From contig JASLIG010000044.1 in NCBI GenBank assembly GCA_030152805.1, positions 1 to 6,775 on the forward strand: a stretch of DNA of 6,775 bases, in the 5' to 3' direction. The notes under the pieces were generated by a model. The model was not told the DNA's origin. It was given only the letters and a program-made list of their open reading frames with translations, and made no database searches. This stretch comes from Solirubrobacterales bacterium. Its GTDB lineage: Bacteria; Actinomycetota; Thermoleophilia; Solirubrobacterales; 70-9. Positions 5,600 to 6,775 of the stretch are shown in pieces (within the stretch, counting starts at the first letter, position 1; each line of letters starts with the position of its first letter). A program made the position numbers and the translations under genes.

Positions 5600-6294
5600 G
5601 CGACCCGCTCGAGCGCCGGCTCGACGCTCGCGCAGGCGCACGGCTCGGGCATCGGGAAGAAGCGGAGGAAGCGCTTGGCGGCTTGCTTGGAGCCCTCGAT
5701 TTCCAGAGCACCCGAGGCGAGGGCGTCCTCGAGTGGGAGCTGGGCGGTAAGGACGGCGGCCATGGTGGGGGCGTCGGGGACGGTGAGGGTGACCGCCGGG
5801 TGCTCGGCGGCACCGCGCTCGAGCTCGACTTCGCCGGCGGCGACGTCGACGCAGAAGCGGTCCTCGCCGATCCGCAGGCCATAGGAGGCGGACAGATCGC
5901 CGGCGACCGCGGGGTCGAACAGGGAGGCGAGGGCGAGGACGATCGAGTCGGGGCCGATCTGCTCCGAGTCGGGGGGGATCGGGGAGCGGGCGCCCCAGGC
6001 GCCGAGCTTGGTCACGACCGGCTCCAGCTCGCGGCCCCACTCGGTCAGCTCGTAGACCGTGGAGGCTGCCGGCGGCGGCAATTTGCGACGCTGTATGACG
6101 CCGCCCTGCTCGAGGTCGCGCAAGCGCTCGGAAAGGATGTTCGAGCTGGCGTGGGGGAGGCCGGCGCGGAGGTCCGTGAAGCGCTTCGGGCCGAGCAGCA
6201 GCTCACGTACGACCAGTAGGGCCCAGCGCTCGCCAACCAGGTCCAGAGCGTGGGCGAATCGGCACGCCTCTCCGTATGAGCGCTTTGTCGCCAC
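5596..6294 (-). CDS. HxlR-family transcriptional regulator with SCP2-like domain
   Basis: This 232-residue regulator starts at GTG 6294-6292. Residues 8-103 form an HxlR winged helix-turn-helix, with the family signature GEACRFAHALDLVGERWALL (8-27), ELLLGPKRFTDLRAGLP, the recognition-helix region SSNILSERLRDLEQGGV, and the wing ending in YELTEWGREL. Cys11 is at the position of the N-terminal cysteine conserved in many HxlR proteins and used as a redox switch in some. Residues about 115-215 look like an SCP2 sterol-carrier fold (YGLRIGEDRFCVDV, then PAVTLTVPDAPTMAAVL, then GALEIEG), which usually forms a hydrophobic pocket. The likely role is a repressor of the divergent MFS pump and of itself, responding to a lipophilic or oxidising compound; this is inferred from context. 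No Shine-Dalgarno precedes the GTG, but a well-spaced promoter does, so the mRNA is probably leaderless. Plain HxlR proteins are about 110-130 residues, so the extra domain is real added sequence. Confidence 0.9.
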   Translation of the reverse strand: MATKRSYGEACRFAHALDLVGERWALLVVRELLLGPKRFTDLRAGLPHASSNILSERLRDLEQGGVIQRRKLPPPAASTVYELTEWGRELEPVVTKLGAWGARSPIPPDSEQIGPDSIVLALASLFDPAVAGDLSASYGLRIGEDRFCVDVAAGEVELERGAAEHPAVTLTVPDAPTMAAVLTAQLPLEDALASGALEIEGSKQAAKRFLRFFPMPEPCACASVEPALERVA

Positions 6295-6300
6295 AGGGGA

Positions 6301-6329
6301 AGTCTACGTCGATTGATGCAATTTTGCAA
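6301..6329 (-). promoter_or_regulatory. Candidate leaderless promoter of the HxlR gene
   Basis: On the minus strand TTGCAA (6329-6324) and TAGACT (6306-6301) are separated by exactly 17 bp, good matches to a primary-sigma promoter. Six bases separate the -10 element from the GTG, so transcription would begin at or next to the start codon. The -35 element overlaps both inverted repeats, as expected for autorepression. Confidence 0.6.
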
Positions 6330-6341
6330 CTAAGTAGTTGC
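6317..6341. promoter_or_regulatory. Operator candidate shared by the HxlR gene and the MFS gene
   Basis: GCAACTA-AG-TAGTTGC (6326-6341) is a perfect inverted repeat with 7-bp arms and a 2-bp centre. It overlaps a second one, TGCAA-TT-TTGCA (6317-6328). A further AACTA at 6349-6353 repeats the AACTA of the left arm (6328-6332) 21 bp away, about two helical turns. The site lies in the divergent intergenic region and covers the -35 element of the regulator gene and the upstream part of the candidate MFS promoter. The winged-helix dimer encoded next door is the obvious candidate to bind it. Confidence 0.65.
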
Positions 6342-6364
6342 GTTTATGAACTATTTGCTAGGGT
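6338..6364 (+). promoter_or_regulatory. Candidate promoter of the MFS gene
   Basis: TAGGGT (6359-6364) preceded by TGC (6356-6358) is an extended -10 element of the TGnTAnnnT form. TTGCGT (6338-6343), within the right arm of the palindrome, could be a -35 element, though the 15-bp spacing is short. Transcription would start near 6371, leaving a leader of about 33 bases that holds the ribosome site. Confidence 0.45.
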
Positions 6365-6391
6365 AGCCGACAAGCACGGGCAAGCAACGAG

Positions 6392-6399
6392 AAGGAGGT
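6392..6399 (+). promoter_or_regulatory. Strong ribosome binding site of the MFS gene
   Basis: AAGGAGGT is a full anti-16S match and ends four bases before the GTG at 6404, which fixes the start of the transporter. It is the only strong Shine-Dalgarno in the window. Confidence 0.85.
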
Positions 6400-6403
6400 C
6401 CCG

Positions 6404-6775
6404 GTGACCACCGAATCAGCAACCACAACCGCACAGACCGACACCGACCGCACCCGCTGGCTGGCGCTCTACGTGCTCTGCGCGGGGATGCTGATGATCG
6501 TCCTCGACGTGACCATCGTCAACGTCGCCCTGCCGACGATCCAAGACAGCCTCGGCTTCTCCCAGAGTGGCCTCGCCTGGGTCGTCAACGCCTACCTGAT
6601 CCCCTTCGGCGGACTGCTGCTGCTGGCGGGCAGGCTCGGCGACCTGCTCGGGCAGCGGCGCATGTTCCTGATCGGCCTCGGCGTCTTCACTGCCGCCTCG
6701 CTGCTCTGCGCCGCCGCCGAGAACCAGGCGATGCTGATCGGCGGGCGCTTCTTCGCCGGGGTCGGCGGGGCGATG
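6404..6775 (+). CDS. MFS drug/proton antiporter, DHA2 (EmrB/QacA) type, 5' part
   Basis: The first 124 residues of a major facilitator transporter are visible; the gene runs off the right edge. It starts at GTG 6404, behind the strong ribosome site. A polar, Thr-rich N-terminus (1-17) is cytoplasmic. The first membrane helix is about 19-40 and carries LDVTIVNVALPTI (34-46), the motif D1 typical of 14-helix DHA2 exporters, with Asp35. Helix 2 is about 56-75, followed by motif A, GRLGDLLGQRRMF (76-88), in the loop between helices 2 and 3. Helix 3 (about 89-106) and the beginning of helix 4, with GGRFFAGVGGAM, close the visible part. The family expels hydrophobic drugs or antibiotics in exchange for protons across the cytoplasmic membrane. 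The divergent HxlR regulator and the palindrome between them suggest inducible expression. The substrate cannot be told from this fragment. Confidence 0.93.
   Translation, partial: MTTESATTTAQTDTDRTRWLALYVLCAGMLMIVLDVTIVNVALPTIQDSLGFSQSGLAWVVNAYLIPFGGLLLLAGRLGDLLGQRRMFLIGLGVFTAASLLCAAAENQAMLIGGRFFAGVGGAM

Noticed and set aside
5257..6219. 320-codon plus-strand open frame across the small gene and the regulator
   Set aside because: Its GQGIQGTG-like stretch is only the 21-bp repeat read in another frame, and the rest is the antisense of the well-supported HxlR gene.

Overview
The window is high-GC DNA from an actinobacterium. It carries a LexA/SOS box of the GAAC-N4-GTTC type, start codons that are often GTG, candidate promoters placed so that several transcripts would be leaderless, and families common in Actinomycetota (DnaE2 mutasome, DUF6504-like, HxlR+SCP2). 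The protein texture (HtaA-like secreted protein, heptad-rich small protein, compact ImuB) reminds me most of Thermoleophilia (Solirubrobacterales/Gaiellales). That placement is inference from memory, not from a search.

Layout: (1) 2-673 (+) is the 3' part of a lower-GC gene for a probable secreted HtaA-like repeat protein. (2) 715-734 is a perfect SOS box overlapping the start codon of the next gene. (3) 733-5260 (+) is a tightly overlapping three-gene operon: a short ImuB-like Y-family polymerase homologue, an 82-residue DUF6504-like protein, and the error-prone polymerase DnaE2. (4) 5318-5599 (+) encodes a small, highly charged heptad-repeat protein behind its own candidate promoter. (5) 5596-6294 (-) encodes an HxlR-type winged-helix repressor with a C-terminal SCP2-like domain; its stop codon overlaps that of the small protein. 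(6) 6295-6403 is a comparatively AT-rich divergent control region with a 7-2-7 palindrome. (7) 6404 to the window end (+) is the N-terminal third or less of a DHA2-type drug/proton antiporter.

How the genes work together: DNA damage should relieve LexA repression at 715-734 and switch on imuB, the small gene and dnaE2 together, giving damage-tolerant, mutagenic synthesis. The usual first cassette gene, imuA, is not beside them, and the ImuB homologue seems to lack the N-terminal palm/fingers segment, so this is a reduced or variant mutasome. At the other end, the HxlR/SCP2 regulator and the divergent MFS pump look like a classic ligand-responsive repressor-efflux pair sharing one operator. 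No RNA genes, CRISPR arrays, insertion sequences or convincing intrinsic terminators were seen. All gaps between genes are shorter than 120 bp.
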